Source: Gammaproteobacteria bacterium
GTDB taxonomy: Bacteria; Pseudomonadota; Gammaproteobacteria; SZUA-229
Assembly (NCBI GenBank): GCA_011321985.1
Contig: DROB01000358.1
Location: 1-25,223, forward strand
Length of the DNA: 25,223 bases
Direction of reading: 5' to 3'
The notes below the pieces were generated by a model. The model did no database searches. It was given only the letters and a program-made list of their open reading frames with translations, and was not told the origin of the DNA. The position numbers and the translations under genes were made by a program. Positions 1 through 8,146 of the stretch are shown one piece after another. The first letter of the stretch is position 1, and every line of letters starts with the position of its first letter.

Positions 1-2
1 CT

Positions 3-119
3 TCGAAAGACTGTATTTCCTGTCATCGAAGTCAGGATATTCACAACCGCCTCTTTGGTCGACAATGCGGTAACTGTCACAGCACGGACAGCTTCAAAGA
101 CATCGACATCGAACGATGA
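3..119 (+). CDS. C-terminal end of a multiheme c-type cytochrome (partial)
   Basis: The third frame is open from the window edge to a TGA at 117-119. It encodes 38 residues with two CxxCH heme-attachment motifs, CISCH at residues 4-8 of the visible part and CGNCH at 22-26. Two heme sites within 25 residues indicate a multiheme c-type cytochrome, which would mature in the periplasm or on the cell surface. The N-terminus, signal peptide and total heme count lie outside the window. A competing frame through the same bases shows no motif and is taken as a shadow. The next ORF starts 19 bases downstream on the same strand, and a barrel gene follows, so the three may be co-transcribed. Confidence comes from the paired heme motifs; the specific family is unknown. 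Confidence 0.72.
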   Translation, partial: SKDCISCHRSQDIHNRLFGRQCGNCHSTDSFKDIDIER

Positions 120-138
120 CAAAAAAACAGGGTTAATT

Positions 139-342
139 ATGGAACCAGCAAAGACAAACATTCGTGTGACCGATATGGCATGCATAGACGGTCACTCGAC
201 AGACCATTTCGAACAGGGCCCACATAAGGGTCCTGGTGATACACCTACCCCTGTCAGTGAGCTAGCTGCTTACTGCGGCGGTCATCATCTAAAAGAGGGA
301 GTAAAGAATAATGAACACCGTGCCATCGGTGGAGACTGGTAA
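139..342 (+). CDS. small protein with CxxGH and CxxHH motifs, unknown function
   Basis: An ATG at 139, preceded by a modest AGGG site, opens a 67-codon frame ending TAA at 340-342. The frame could be extended upstream to a TTG at 55, but that part overlaps the cytochrome reading frame, so 139 is preferred. The protein has no signal peptide or membrane segment. It contains CIDGH (residues 15-19) and CGGHH (about 47-51), which look like c-type heme motifs whose second cysteine has been replaced. It could be a genuine small metal-binding protein, or the decayed piece of a duplicated cytochrome domain. It sits between the cytochrome and barrel genes on the same strand. No family was recognised, and the coding assignment is tentative. 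Confidence 0.4.
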   Translation: MEPAKTNIRVTDMACIDGHSTDHFEQGPHKGPGDTPTPVSELAAYCGGHHLKEGVKNNEHRAIGGDW

Positions 343-384
343 TAAAATTTTAACCGAATATTACTGACAGTTATTTCCTTGATT

Positions 385-2472
385 ATGTTATCGACACCAT
401 CAACCATGCCGTGCCATAGGAGCACGACTCTCGTTTTCTGTGCCATGCTCCTGCTGCTGTGCCAGTTACTGCCCACTAATGCTGTGGCAAAAAGCTATGC
501 CATCGTACTGGCATCCGCACCGGGCAAAAATCTGGACTGGGAAGCAAAAAAGAGCCGCCTACTCAAAGGCCACACGCTCTACGTCGAGAAAACAGTGGTC
601 AAAGGCGCACCATGGGAAAGATTATGCCTGGGCTTCTTTAGTAGTCGCAAACAGGCGGTCTCGTTACAGAAAAAGTTACAGAAAATCTATCCCGGAGCTT
701 GGATACAGAAGGCATCGAAAAAGAACAGGACACGAGTAATCACTGCCGCAACAGTAACTAAACCAACGACGAAGAGTAAGAGGAAAGTCAAGGCCAAGGC
801 TAAACGCAAAGATAAGGTAACAAAACAAAAACCAGTGCCGATAAAAAATACCAGCTCACTGTCACAGAAGCAGCTTGATAGTTTAATGTTAAGAGCTAAA
901 TCAGATTTTAAAAATAAAAAATATACCAGTGCCATCCGTTACCTTACCGCACTGACAGCGGCGGGTAGCCATAAGTATTCTCGTGAAGCACTCGAACTTC
1001 AGGGCCTGGCCCGGCATCGTAAGGGCCAGAGCGCGCATGCAGTCAACACCTATGAACACTACCTCAAACTATATCCTGATGGTGAAGGTTCAGAACGGGT
1101 CAGGCAGCGCCTGGCAGGGTTACTGACGGCGACCCGAGGCCCACGAAAAAAAATCCGTATGTCCTCGATGGATAAAAGAAAGAGCCGTTTCACCACCGCT
1201 GGCAGCCTGTCACAATTTTATCGTGTGAACCGGGCTTCGACCAATAATGCCGGCACTGTAACAAACCTGTCACAGCTCATCACTTTCCTCGACGTGACGA
1301 CAGTAAACCGGTCAGCCATATTTGATCAACGCTTCCAGATTACAGCTGACCATACCTATGACTTCATCAGTGTCCGTGAGGATAACCGGTTACGCCTGAT
1401 CGAGACTTATTACGAGTTAAATCACCGAAGGACCGGCACCTCTGGCAAGCTCGGACGACAGACACTGCGCATCGGTGGCATCTTGAAACGTTTTGACGGA
1501 TTATCAGCGGGTTATCAGATCACGCCAGATATGCGAATAAATCTGCTGGGCGGTTATCCTGTTGAGATCGACAGGACTTCGATCAATAACGACAAGACCT
1601 TCTACGGACTCACCTTTGAAACCGGAACCTTCCTCGAACACTGGGACATGAACCTGTTTTATTTTGAGCAACGAGTTGGCAGCCTTAGAGATTTCTCCAG
1701 CACGGGTACGGAGATACGCTACCATGACAGAACAAAATCACTATTCGGCATGATTGACTACGACATGTTCTATAAAGAGATCCATATCGCCCAATTAAAT
1801 GCCAATATCCAGCTCGCTCATGGACGCTCTGTTTATCTGAATACCTTCATACGTAAATCGCCGTTACTGGCTACCAGCAATGCCCTTGTCGGCAGACAGG
1901 AAAAATCGATCAGTGAATTAAAAAAGGTTCTGAATGCCGAGCAGATATACCAGCTGGCACGTGATCGGACGGCTGACAATCAGACTATAACCATAGGTGG
2001 CTCACAACCGGTGACCCAGCGGTTTCAGGTTGCAGCTGACCTTACCTTCACCCGCATCGGTGATACCAGGGCTTCCGGCGGTGTAGCAGCAACACCGGGC
2101 ACCGGTACCGAGTACTTCCTTAACACACAGTTAGTGGGCAACAGCCTCCTGATGAAAAATGACAGCAATGTACTGGGCTTGCGTTATTACGACACAAGAC
2201 CCACCAACACCATCTCTCTAATCGCTAACTCGCGATTCCCCATTGTACGTAACTGGCGTATAAACCCGCGACTGCAATTAGATTTTCGTAACTTCAAAGA
2301 TGGCCGTTCACAAACAAAACTGCGCATGCTATTCAAAACGGATTACCGTTTTCGTAACAAGGCTCGTTTTAATTTTGAGATCGGCTATGACAGGACCAGC
2401 GATAGCAGCAACGCGCAGGCACTGGGCAACAATAATTTATTCCTTACCCTGGGTTATCGCTGGAATTTCTAG
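385..2472 (+). CDS. exported SPOR-like / TPR-like / outer-membrane beta-barrel protein
   Basis: A 695-residue protein if started at ATG 385; a TTG at 379 and an ATG at 406 are in-frame alternatives, and none has a clear ribosome site. A signal peptide occupies residues 1-35 (basic start, run of leucines, cleavage after NAVA). Residues about 38-112 resemble a SPOR domain, a septal peptidoglycan-binding fold. A Lys/Arg-rich linker follows (about 115-155), then helical TPR-like repeats (about 160-250). From about 270 to the end the sequence has alternating polar/aromatic strands and finishes YRWNF, the terminal Phe being typical of BAM-inserted outer-membrane barrels. Together this suggests an outer-membrane protein with periplasmic peptidoglycan-facing domains. 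Its position behind a multiheme cytochrome suggests a porin-cytochrome role, which is inference only. Domain boundaries are estimates by eye. Confidence 0.75.
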   Translation: MLSTPSTMPCHRSTTLVFCAMLLLLCQLLPTNAVAKSYAIVLASAPGKNLDWEAKKSRLLKGHTLYVEKTVVKGAPWERLCLGFFSSRKQAVSLQKKLQKIYPGAWIQKASKKNRTRVITAATVTKPTTKSKRKVKAKAKRKDKVTKQKPVPIKNTSSLSQKQLDSLMLRAKSDFKNKKYTSAIRYLTALTAAGSHKYSREALELQGLARHRKGQSAHAVNTYEHYLKLYPDGEGSERVRQRLAGLLTATRGPRKKIRMSSMDKRKSRFTTAGSLSQFYRVNRASTNNAGTVTNLSQLITFLDVTTVNRSAIFDQRFQITADHTYDFISVREDNRLRLIETYYELNHRRTGTSGKLGRQTLRIGGILKRFDGLSAGYQITPDMRINLLGGYPVEIDRTSINNDKTFYGLTFETGTFLEHWDMNLFYFEQRVGSLRDFSSTGTEIRYHDRTKSLFGMIDYDMFYKEIHIAQLNANIQLAHGRSVYLNTFIRKSPLLATSNALVGRQEKSISELKKVLNAEQIYQLARDRTADNQTITIGGSQPVTQRFQVAADLTFTRIGDTRASGGVAATPGTGTEYFLNTQLVGNSLLMKNDSNVLGLRYYDTRPTNTISLIANSRFPIVRNWRINPRLQLDFRNFKDGRSQTKLRMLFKTDYRFRNKARFNFEIGYDRTSDSSNAQALGNNNLFLTLGYRWNF

Positions 2473-2716
2473 GGGACCTCAGGACCGTCCGACCTCTGGT
2501 TGCGAATCTCCGCCATAAGCAACGATTACCTCCATACCCAACCTCGAATCTGAGCGATGCTGAGAGTGATCAACTTCATTTAGAAGCCTTCCACAACGGT
2601 GCCTGGAATTATCGCGGTGCTTACCCCAAAAATATTTTATATAGGCAAATTCTTATGTTCTAATCCGCTGTTTTACTGAAATTATTAAGTCGCGGAAATC
2701 ATTAAAAATAATCAAG
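2473..2716. other. intergenic stretch without recognisable gene
   Basis: This 244-base part of the spacer before nrdA holds no convincing ORF, no clear terminator for the barrel gene and no RNA-gene signature. It becomes AT-rich toward 2700, leading into the nrd control region. Confidence 0.5.
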
Positions 2717-2725
2717 TTATCCACA
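2717..2725 (+). promoter_or_regulatory. DnaA box upstream of nrdA
   Basis: TTATCCACA is an exact match to the strongest DnaA-box consensus. It lies 46 bases upstream of the -35 element of the nrd promoter. DnaA control of nrdAB is established in Escherichia coli, so a regulatory role linking dNTP supply to replication initiation is plausible here. Confidence 0.65.
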
Positions 2726-2755
2726 GTTTTTCCGAAATTTCTCCACCATAATATA

Positions 2756-2769
2756 CACAATATATTGTG
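2756..2769 (+). promoter_or_regulatory. NrdR box 1
   Basis: CACAATATATTGTG is a perfect 14-bp palindrome matching the NrdR-box consensus. It ends one base before the -35 element of the proposed nrd promoter. NrdR is the ATP-cone repressor of ribonucleotide reductase operons. Confidence 0.8.
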
Positions 2770-2770
2770 C

Positions 2771-2800
2771 TTGACTTCATACCTGACCACACCCTATAGT
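2771..2800 (+). promoter_or_regulatory. sigma-70 promoter of nrdA-nrdB
   Basis: A -35 element TTGACT (2771-2776) is followed by an 18-base spacer and TATAGT (2795-2800), or by 17 bases if CTATAG is taken as -10. Transcription would start near 2807, giving a leader of about 70 bases before the nrdA ATG. NrdR boxes abut the -35 and overlap the -10, the geometry expected for repression. Confidence 0.65.
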
Positions 2801-2801
2801 A
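2788..2801 (+). promoter_or_regulatory. NrdR box 2 (weaker)
   Basis: CACACCCTATAGTA matches box 1 at 9 of 14 positions and begins exactly 32 bases after it, about three helical turns. NrdR boxes normally occur in pairs at this phasing. The site overlaps the -10 element. Confidence 0.6.
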
Positions 2802-2879
2802 TCTAGCACAGTATGACCGCTCAAAAATAGTCGTACACATAATAATAACAAGTAACAAGAATCATCCGCAGGAAGGGCA

Positions 2880-5786
2880 ATGCAGACAAATACACCAAAA
2901 GAACACGAACTATCAGAAAAATCCATCGCTCAAGCAACAGGCAAACCAGAAACCACACCCATAGACGCAACCAGTATCGCCGCGACCGCACCCGGTCAAT
3001 TTCGTGTCATCCGGCGCAATGGCAAAGTCACCGCGTTCGATAGCGAGAAAATCTCGATCGCGATGACAAAAGCTTTTCTGGCTGTCGAGGGCGGTAACGC
3101 TGCTGCCAGTAACCGCATCCATGAGATCGTTAAAGATCTGACCGAGATGGTCACCTCCGCATTGACCCGTCGCATCCCGGATGGCGGCACATTCCATATC
3201 GAAGACATTCAGGATCAGGTCGAACTGGCTCTGATGCGGGGTGGTCACCAGCAGATCTCACGCGCCTACGTCATCTACCGTGACGAACACGCCAGGGCTC
3301 GTGCTCTGGAGCTGGAACAGGCGGAAGAGGACACAGCCAGTGTCATCAATGTAACACTGGAAGACGGTTCGGTGATCCCTCTGAATAATAAACGCCTCCA
3401 CGCCATCGTGACCGAAGCCTGTGAAGGCCTTGTCGATGTTGATGCTCAGGCCATCCTGGATGATACCGAACGCAACCTGTTCGACGGCGTACCGGCCAAA
3501 GATGTCTCGCGCATGCTGGTGATGAGTGCTCGCACCCTGATCGAAAAACAACCCGATTACAGTTATGCCGCCTCACGTCTACTACTCGACGATCTACGTA
3601 CCGAAGCACTGAGTTTTATTTACAACAAACCGACAAATGCGACACAGACAGAGATCAAAACACAATATGCCGGTTATTTTGATGCCTACATCAGACGTGC
3701 GATCGATATCGAACTGCTTGACCCTCGTCTGGCCGAATACGATCTTGATTTCCTGGGCAGACAACTGGATGCTTCTCGCGACCTCCAGTTTACCTACCTG
3801 GGCTTGCAGACCCTGTATGACCGTTATTTTATCCATCATGAAGATGTTCGTTTCGAACTACCACAGGCCTTTTTCATGCGCGTCGCCATGGGCCTGGCGA
3901 TCAATGAGATCAATCGCGAACAGAGTGCCATCGAATTCTACCGCCTGCTGTCTTCCTTCGATTTTATGAGTTCGACCCCCACTCTGTTCAACTCGGGTAC
4001 ATTACGTCCACAGTTATCCAGCTGTTACCTGACCACCGTACCCGATAATCTGGACGGTATCTTCAGCTCCATTAAAGATGATGCCCTGCTATCAAAATAT
4101 GCCGGTGGCCTGGGCAATGACTGGACACGTGTTCGCGGTATGGGTGCACACATCAAAGGCACAAATGGTAAGTCACAGGGTGTCGTCCCCTTCCTGAAGG
4201 TTGCTAACGATACCGCTGTAGCGGTTAATCAGGGCGGCAAACGCAAGGGTGCCATGTGTGCCTATCTGGAATCATGGCATATCGACATCGAAGAATTCCT
4301 CGATCTGCGTAAAAATACCGGTGACGACCGCCGCCGCACCCACGATATGAATACCGCGAACTGGATTCCTGACCTGTTCATGAAACGGGTAGCCGAAGAT
4401 AAAGAATGGACCCTGTTTTCACCTAACGAAACACCGGAGCTCCACGAGCTATATGGCAAAAAGTTTGAAAAAGCCTACATCGCCTATGAGAAAAAAGCCG
4501 CCGATGGCGACGTACGTGTCTATAAGACCATTAAAGCATCCGCGCTCTGGCGCAAGATGATCAGTATGTTGTTCGAGACCGGTCACCCCTGGGTTACCTT
4601 TAAAGACCCCTGCAATCTGCGCTACAGCAACCAGCACGTTGGCGTAGTGCATAGTTCCAATCTATGTACCGAGATCATGTTGCACACCAACGATCAGGAG
4701 ATTGCAGTCTGTAATCTTGGCTCGGTAAACCTGCCAGCACACATCAACGAAAACGGTCTGGATACCGAAAAACTGGAAAGCACCATCAACACCGCGATGC
4801 GCATGTTAGATAACGTCATCGACTACAACTTCTACAGCGTACAGGAAGCACGTGATTCCAACCTGCGTCACCGCCCTGTCGGCATGGGTGTCATGGGCTT
4901 CCAGGATGCGCTGTATAAACAACGCACACCTTACGCTTCTGAAGAAGCGGTCGAATTTGCTGACCGTACCATGGAAGCGATCAGTTATTACGCTATCAAA
5001 GCATCGACCGACCTGTCTGAAGAACGAGGGCGTTACTCTTCTTTTGAAGGTTCGTTGTGGAGTAAAGGCATTCTGCCCATAGACTCGCTCGACTACCTCG
5101 CAGAGGGTCGCGGCAACTACCTGGATGTTGACCGCAGCCATACTTTCGACTGGGACTCACTACGTGCCCGTGTGCAAAAAGTGGGGATGCGCAACTCCAA
5201 CACCATGGCGATCGCGCCAACAGCAACTATCTCAAACATCTGCGGTGTCAGCCAGTCGATCGAGCCCACCTACCAGAACCTGTTCGTTAAATCGAACCTG
5301 TCCGGCGAATTCACCGTGGTTAATCCCTACCTCATCAGTGATTTACGTGAACGTGGGCTATGGGATGAAGTCATGGCAAATGACCTCAAATACTATGATG
5401 GCAGTGTCCAGCAGATCGACCGTGTACCAGCAGACCTGAAAGCACAGTACCAGACAGCTTTCGAACTGGATGCCCGCTGGTTAGTCGAAGCGGCTTCCCG
5501 CCGCCAGAAGTGGATCGATCAGGGGCAGTCATTGAATCTATACATGTCCGAACCCAACGGACAGAAACTGGATGCTCTATATAAACTGGCCTGGGTACGA
5601 GGGCTGAAAACCACTTATTATCTACGTTCCATGGGTGCCACTCACGTCGAGAAATCAACCATGGACGGTAACCGTGACAGCGGCCTGAATGCTGTCGGAA
5701 ATAGCACAGAAACTACGGCTAAAACTGACTCCTCAGCTCCTAAGGCCTGTTCGATACTGGACCCGGACTGTGATGCCTGCCAATAG
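2880..5786 (+). CDS. nrdA: class Ia ribonucleoside-diphosphate reductase, alpha subunit
   Basis: NrdA reduces ribonucleoside diphosphates to deoxyribonucleotides in the cytoplasm, using the radical made by NrdB. The 968-residue protein has an ATP-cone at about 41-133 (starting FRVIRRNGKVTAF) and a second, more divergent cone-like region at about 155-235, as in Pseudomonas aeruginosa NrdA. Active-site residues are visible: C382 and C611 as the redox pair, N594, C596 and E598 in NLCTEI, and the radical-transfer tyrosines Y913-Y914. The tail carries C957 and a C964xxC967 pair for re-reduction by thioredoxin or glutaredoxin. Start: ATG 2880 behind AGGAAGGG. It is the first gene of an operon with nrdB and is probably controlled by NrdR and DnaA. 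Identification is secure. Confidence 0.97.
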   Translation: MQTNTPKEHELSEKSIAQATGKPETTPIDATSIAATAPGQFRVIRRNGKVTAFDSEKISIAMTKAFLAVEGGNAAASNRIHEIVKDLTEMVTSALTRRIPDGGTFHIEDIQDQVELALMRGGHQQISRAYVIYRDEHARARALELEQAEEDTASVINVTLEDGSVIPLNNKRLHAIVTEACEGLVDVDAQAILDDTERNLFDGVPAKDVSRMLVMSARTLIEKQPDYSYAASRLLLDDLRTEALSFIYNKPTNATQTEIKTQYAGYFDAYIRRAIDIELLDPRLAEYDLDFLGRQLDASRDLQFTYLGLQTLYDRYFIHHEDVRFELPQAFFMRVAMGLAINEINREQSAIEFYRLLSSFDFMSSTPTLFNSGTLRPQLSSCYLTTVPDNLDGIFSSIKDDALLSKYAGGLGNDWTRVRGMGAHIKGTNGKSQGVVPFLKVANDTAVAVNQGGKRKGAMCAYLESWHIDIEEFLDLRKNTGDDRRRTHDMNTANWIPDLFMKRVAEDKEWTLFSPNETPELHELYGKKFEKAYIAYEKKAADGDVRVYKTIKASALWRKMISMLFETGHPWVTFKDPCNLRYSNQHVGVVHSSNLCTEIMLHTNDQEIAVCNLGSVNLPAHINENGLDTEKLESTINTAMRMLDNVIDYNFYSVQEARDSNLRHRPVGMGVMGFQDALYKQRTPYASEEAVEFADRTMEAISYYAIKASTDLSEERGRYSSFEGSLWSKGILPIDSLDYLAEGRGNYLDVDRSHTFDWDSLRARVQKVGMRNSNTMAIAPTATISNICGVSQSIEPTYQNLFVKSNLSGEFTVVNPYLISDLRERGLWDEVMANDLKYYDGSVQQIDRVPADLKAQYQTAFELDARWLVEAASRRQKWIDQGQSLNLYMSEPNGQKLDALYKLAWVRGLKTTYYLRSMGATHVEKSTMDGNRDSGLNAVGNSTETTAKTDSSAPKACSILDPDCDACQ

Positions 5787-5881
5787 AGCACGATAAAAAA
5801 TATTAACAGAAACAAGAAGTGAAGCAGGGATAAGGATAAGAACAGAACAATAAAAACACAATAGAGAAAGGAGGTGACAGC

Positions 5882-6130
5882 GTGGACCTACTTGCTAGAT
5901 TAAAGCTCGTCAGATTAAAACCGGCTGAATCAAAAATGCTCAGATTGAATCAGTTTCTGTTCAATTTTTCGTTTAGCAAACATCAGACTGAGCGAAGTGA
6001 TATCGCACATTTTTGCGAGCACGACGGCATCTGTATCCGCTTCACAGAAGCAAGGAGAACCTGGCATGCCCTGGCTCCATGTGCTTTAAAACCCTGGTGG
6101 CTTTTTTTAAAGCCTTCGCGAAAAAATTAA
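5882..6130 (+). CDS. 82-codon ORF between nrdA and nrdB, unknown function
   Basis: A GTG start at 5882 follows AAAGGAGGTGAC, an almost complete complement of the 16S rRNA 3' end, with 7 bases from GGAGG to GTG. That is far stronger than the sites of the flanking genes. The 82-residue product is basic, with no signal peptide and no clear membrane segment; its last 20 residues contain a Trp pair and end in a KPSRKN-like basic tail. The end of the gene overlaps an inverted repeat (GCTTTAAA at 6083-6090, TTTAAAGC at 6106-6113). I recognise no family. It could be a small protein co-made with ribonucleotide reductase, a leader-like ORF affecting nrdB expression, or a chance frame behind a fortuitous Shine-Dalgarno. 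It lies inside the nrd transcript on the same strand. Confidence 0.42.
   Translation: MDLLARLKLVRLKPAESKMLRLNQFLFNFSFSKHQTERSDIAHFCEHDGICIRFTEARRTWHALAPCALKPWWLFLKPSRKN
6083..6113 (+). repeat. inverted repeat in the nrdA-nrdB spacer
   Basis: GCTTTAAA (6083-6090) and TTTAAAGC (6106-6113) can pair around a 15-base loop, in the transcript just before nrdB. It is not followed by a U-run of the right kind, so it is more likely a processing or stability hairpin than a terminator. Confidence 0.4.
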
Positions 6131-6195
6131 CAGAAGATAAAAATAAATAATAAAAAATACTGCAATCGATGCAGAAATTATTGAGGTAAAAAAAA

Positions 6196-7653
6196 ATGCT
6201 TAACAATTGGGAAGACCCTTTCGCGAAATTTGCCAGTGAGAATAGCAACACCAGCAATACCGTAACTGATGAAAAAGTCGGCAACCTTATCAATGAGCAG
6301 GCACTGGAAAGCACCCAGACCGAAACACCAGCATCTCAGGCAGAGCGAGCAGAGGTATCTCAACCGGTTACTGCGCAAACAGATGCGCTGGATATAACAG
6401 CCATCACTTCCCACCCTGCTGAAGCAGTGATAGCAGAAACGCCCGCACCCGACTATACGGCCAGCACAGGTTCCAGAGGACCCCATGCTGGTGACGGTAT
6501 CGTCTCCAACGAACAACTTATGGCTACAGCGGGTGCCGCTCCACAGGTCAATCCCATCATCGAGCAATCAGATACCCGTATAGATTCAGACACGGATCTA
6601 AGCGGCACCGGTCTGGAAGAGATCGAGATGGGTGCTTCACGCATCCAGGTCGATGATAAAAAGATCATCAACTGTCGAGCCGACCTAAATCAGCTGGTCC
6701 CTTTCAAATATGACTGGGCATGGCAAAAATATCTGGATGGTTGCGCGAATCACTGGATGCCACAGGAGATCAACATGACCGCCGACCTGGCGTTATGGAG
6801 CACACCCGATGGCTTGACCGAAGATGAACGCACCATCATCAAGCGTAATCTGGGCTTTTTTGCTAGCGCCGATTCACTGGTTGCCAATAATCTCGTCCTC
6901 GCTGTCTATAAACATATTACCAATCCGGAGTGTCGCCAATATCTGTTACGCCAGTCTTTCGAAGAAGCTGTGCACACACATGCTTACCAGTATTGCGTCG
7001 AATCCCTGGGCCTGGATGAAGGCGAAATCTTCAATATGTATCGCGAGCTACCCGCCGTTGCCCGCAAGGCGGAGTGGGCACTGCCCTTCACCCAGCATCT
7101 GGCTGACCCTAACTTCCACACCGGCACACCGGAAAATGATCAGAAACTGTTACGTGAACTCATCGCTTTTTACGTGGTATTTGAAGGTATCTTTTTCTAT
7201 GTCGGTTTTACACAGATCCTCTCTATGGGTCGTCGCAACAAGATGACCGGTGTTGCTGAACAGTTCCAGTACATCATGCGTGATGAATCGATGCACATGA
7301 ACTTCGGCATCGACGTGATCAACCAGATAAAGATCGAAAACCCGCACCTGTGGACAGCCGAGTTCCAACAGGAGATGGTAGAATTAATCCGTGATGCAGT
7401 AGAGATCGAAACACAATATGCACGAGATACCATGCCGCGTGGCGTATTAGGTTTAAACGCACCCATGTTTGAAGAATACCTGCAGTTTATCGCCAATCGT
7501 CGCTGCTCACAGATCGGCCTGCCGGAACAATATACCGGCGCAAGCAACCCGTTCCCCTGGATGTCGGAAGTGCTGGATCTAAAAAAAGAGAAAAACTTTT
7601 TTGAAACCCGGGTAACCGAATATCAGACAGGGGGTGCTTTAAGCTGGGATTAA
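6196..7653 (+). CDS. nrdB: class Ia ribonucleoside-diphosphate reductase, beta subunit, with long N-terminal extension
   Basis: NrdB houses the di-iron centre and the tyrosyl radical used by NrdA. In this 485-residue protein the family core begins at about 147 (ASRIQVDDKK). Metal ligands D226, E257, H260, E330, E364 and H367 and the radical Y264 (ExxHxxxY) are all present, so it should be active. The core reads like Pseudomonas NrdB to the end (GGALSWD). Residues 1-10 (MLNNWEDPFA) recall the short acidic N-terminus of Pseudomonas NrdB (MLSWDEF). Between them lies about 130 residues of Thr/Ala/Glu-rich, low-complexity, probably disordered linker, longer than usual for the family. The start is ATG 6196 behind GAGGT. 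It is transcribed with nrdA and ends the operon before a strong terminator. Confidence 0.96.
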   Translation: MLNNWEDPFAKFASENSNTSNTVTDEKVGNLINEQALESTQTETPASQAERAEVSQPVTAQTDALDITAITSHPAEAVIAETPAPDYTASTGSRGPHAGDGIVSNEQLMATAGAAPQVNPIIEQSDTRIDSDTDLSGTGLEEIEMGASRIQVDDKKIINCRADLNQLVPFKYDWAWQKYLDGCANHWMPQEINMTADLALWSTPDGLTEDERTIIKRNLGFFASADSLVANNLVLAVYKHITNPECRQYLLRQSFEEAVHTHAYQYCVESLGLDEGEIFNMYRELPAVARKAEWALPFTQHLADPNFHTGTPENDQKLLRELIAFYVVFEGIFFYVGFTQILSMGRRNKMTGVAEQFQYIMRDESMHMNFGIDVINQIKIENPHLWTAEFQQEMVELIRDAVEIETQYARDTMPRGVLGLNAPMFEEYLQFIANRRCSQIGLPEQYTGASNPFPWMSEVLDLKKEKNFFETRVTEYQTGGALSWD

Positions 7654-7766
7654 TCCAGCATCATCAGTTTGTATCTTTAACTTAAAATATGTGAAATACA
7701 GAGTGCTATAGAAACAGATACTCACCACATCCATTTTGATGTAGCTAGAACACGGATACAAAAATA

Positions 7767-7779
7767 AGCCTCGGAGGCT
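7767..7779 (+). repeat. short palindrome before the nrd terminator
   Basis: AGCCTC and GAGGCT flank a single G. The stem would form just upstream of the terminator hairpin. Its function is unknown. Confidence 0.3.
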
Positions 7780-7791
7780 GGAGTAGATCTT

Positions 7792-7820
7792 AAAGACGGT
7801 GAGCAATCACCGTCTTTTTT
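7792..7820 (+). terminator. rho-independent terminator of the nrd operon
   Basis: A perfect 11-bp stem (AAAGACGGTGA, 7792-7802; TCACCGTCTTT, 7807-7817) with a GCAA tetraloop runs into a T tract to 7820. It lies about 140 bases after the nrdB stop codon. Confidence 0.92.
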
Positions 7821-7971
7821 ATTGCCATCTAAATACTACAGGGCACCTCTATTAATTGAAACGCACCATTAAGACCTTGTCTAGATGTTATGTCAAATTG
7901 ACTATTTTCAAAAACTTACGTAACCTCCGCATGTAAAGTTTTGTAATCTCGCAATCAGATTAAGACCAGAT
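7821..7971. other. intergenic stretch, no gene seen
   Basis: No ORF of useful length was found. The GCACCTCTATTA motif at 7843-7854 recurs at 13536-13547, where it precedes a small lipoprotein gene, so it may belong to a dispersed short repeat. Confidence 0.4.
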
Positions 7972-8003
7972 CGATAAACTTTTCAAGAGTGAAAAGTTTA
8001 TCG
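7972..8003 (+). repeat. strong hairpin upstream of the Cas2-like gene
   Basis: CGATAAACTTTTC (7972-7984) and GAAAAGTTTATCG (7991-8003) form a perfect 13-bp stem with a six-base AAGAGT loop. There is no T-run after it on the plus strand. It could be an operator or an RNA structure in the leader of the downstream gene. Confidence 0.75.
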
Positions 8004-8026
8004 TGATAGTTCCTGATACTGCTGTC

Positions 8027-8052
8027 ATATTGTTTTTCTCTCAAAACAATAT
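8027..8052 (+). repeat. second hairpin upstream of the Cas2-like gene
   Basis: ATATTGTTTT (8027-8036) and AAAACAATAT (8043-8052) form a perfect 10-bp stem with a six-base pyrimidine loop, 23 bases after the first hairpin and 94 bases before the next start codon. The stem is AT-rich and could act as DNA operator or RNA hairpin. Confidence 0.65.
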
Positions 8053-8146
8053 TTACAAATCACGGAACGCCCTTTATCCAATCCGGCATGAAGGTATTAC
8101 AAATAACCCAGGGATTAACAATAAAAACTATTAGAAGGCATAACCG

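Noticed and set aside
55..138. N-terminal extension of the small ORF to a TTG codon
   Set aside because: It overlaps the cytochrome frame that carries two heme motifs, and no ribosome site supports the TTG.
2490..2520. tRNA T-loop-like GGTTGCGAATC segment
   Set aside because: No matching acceptor stem or other tRNA arms are visible nearby.
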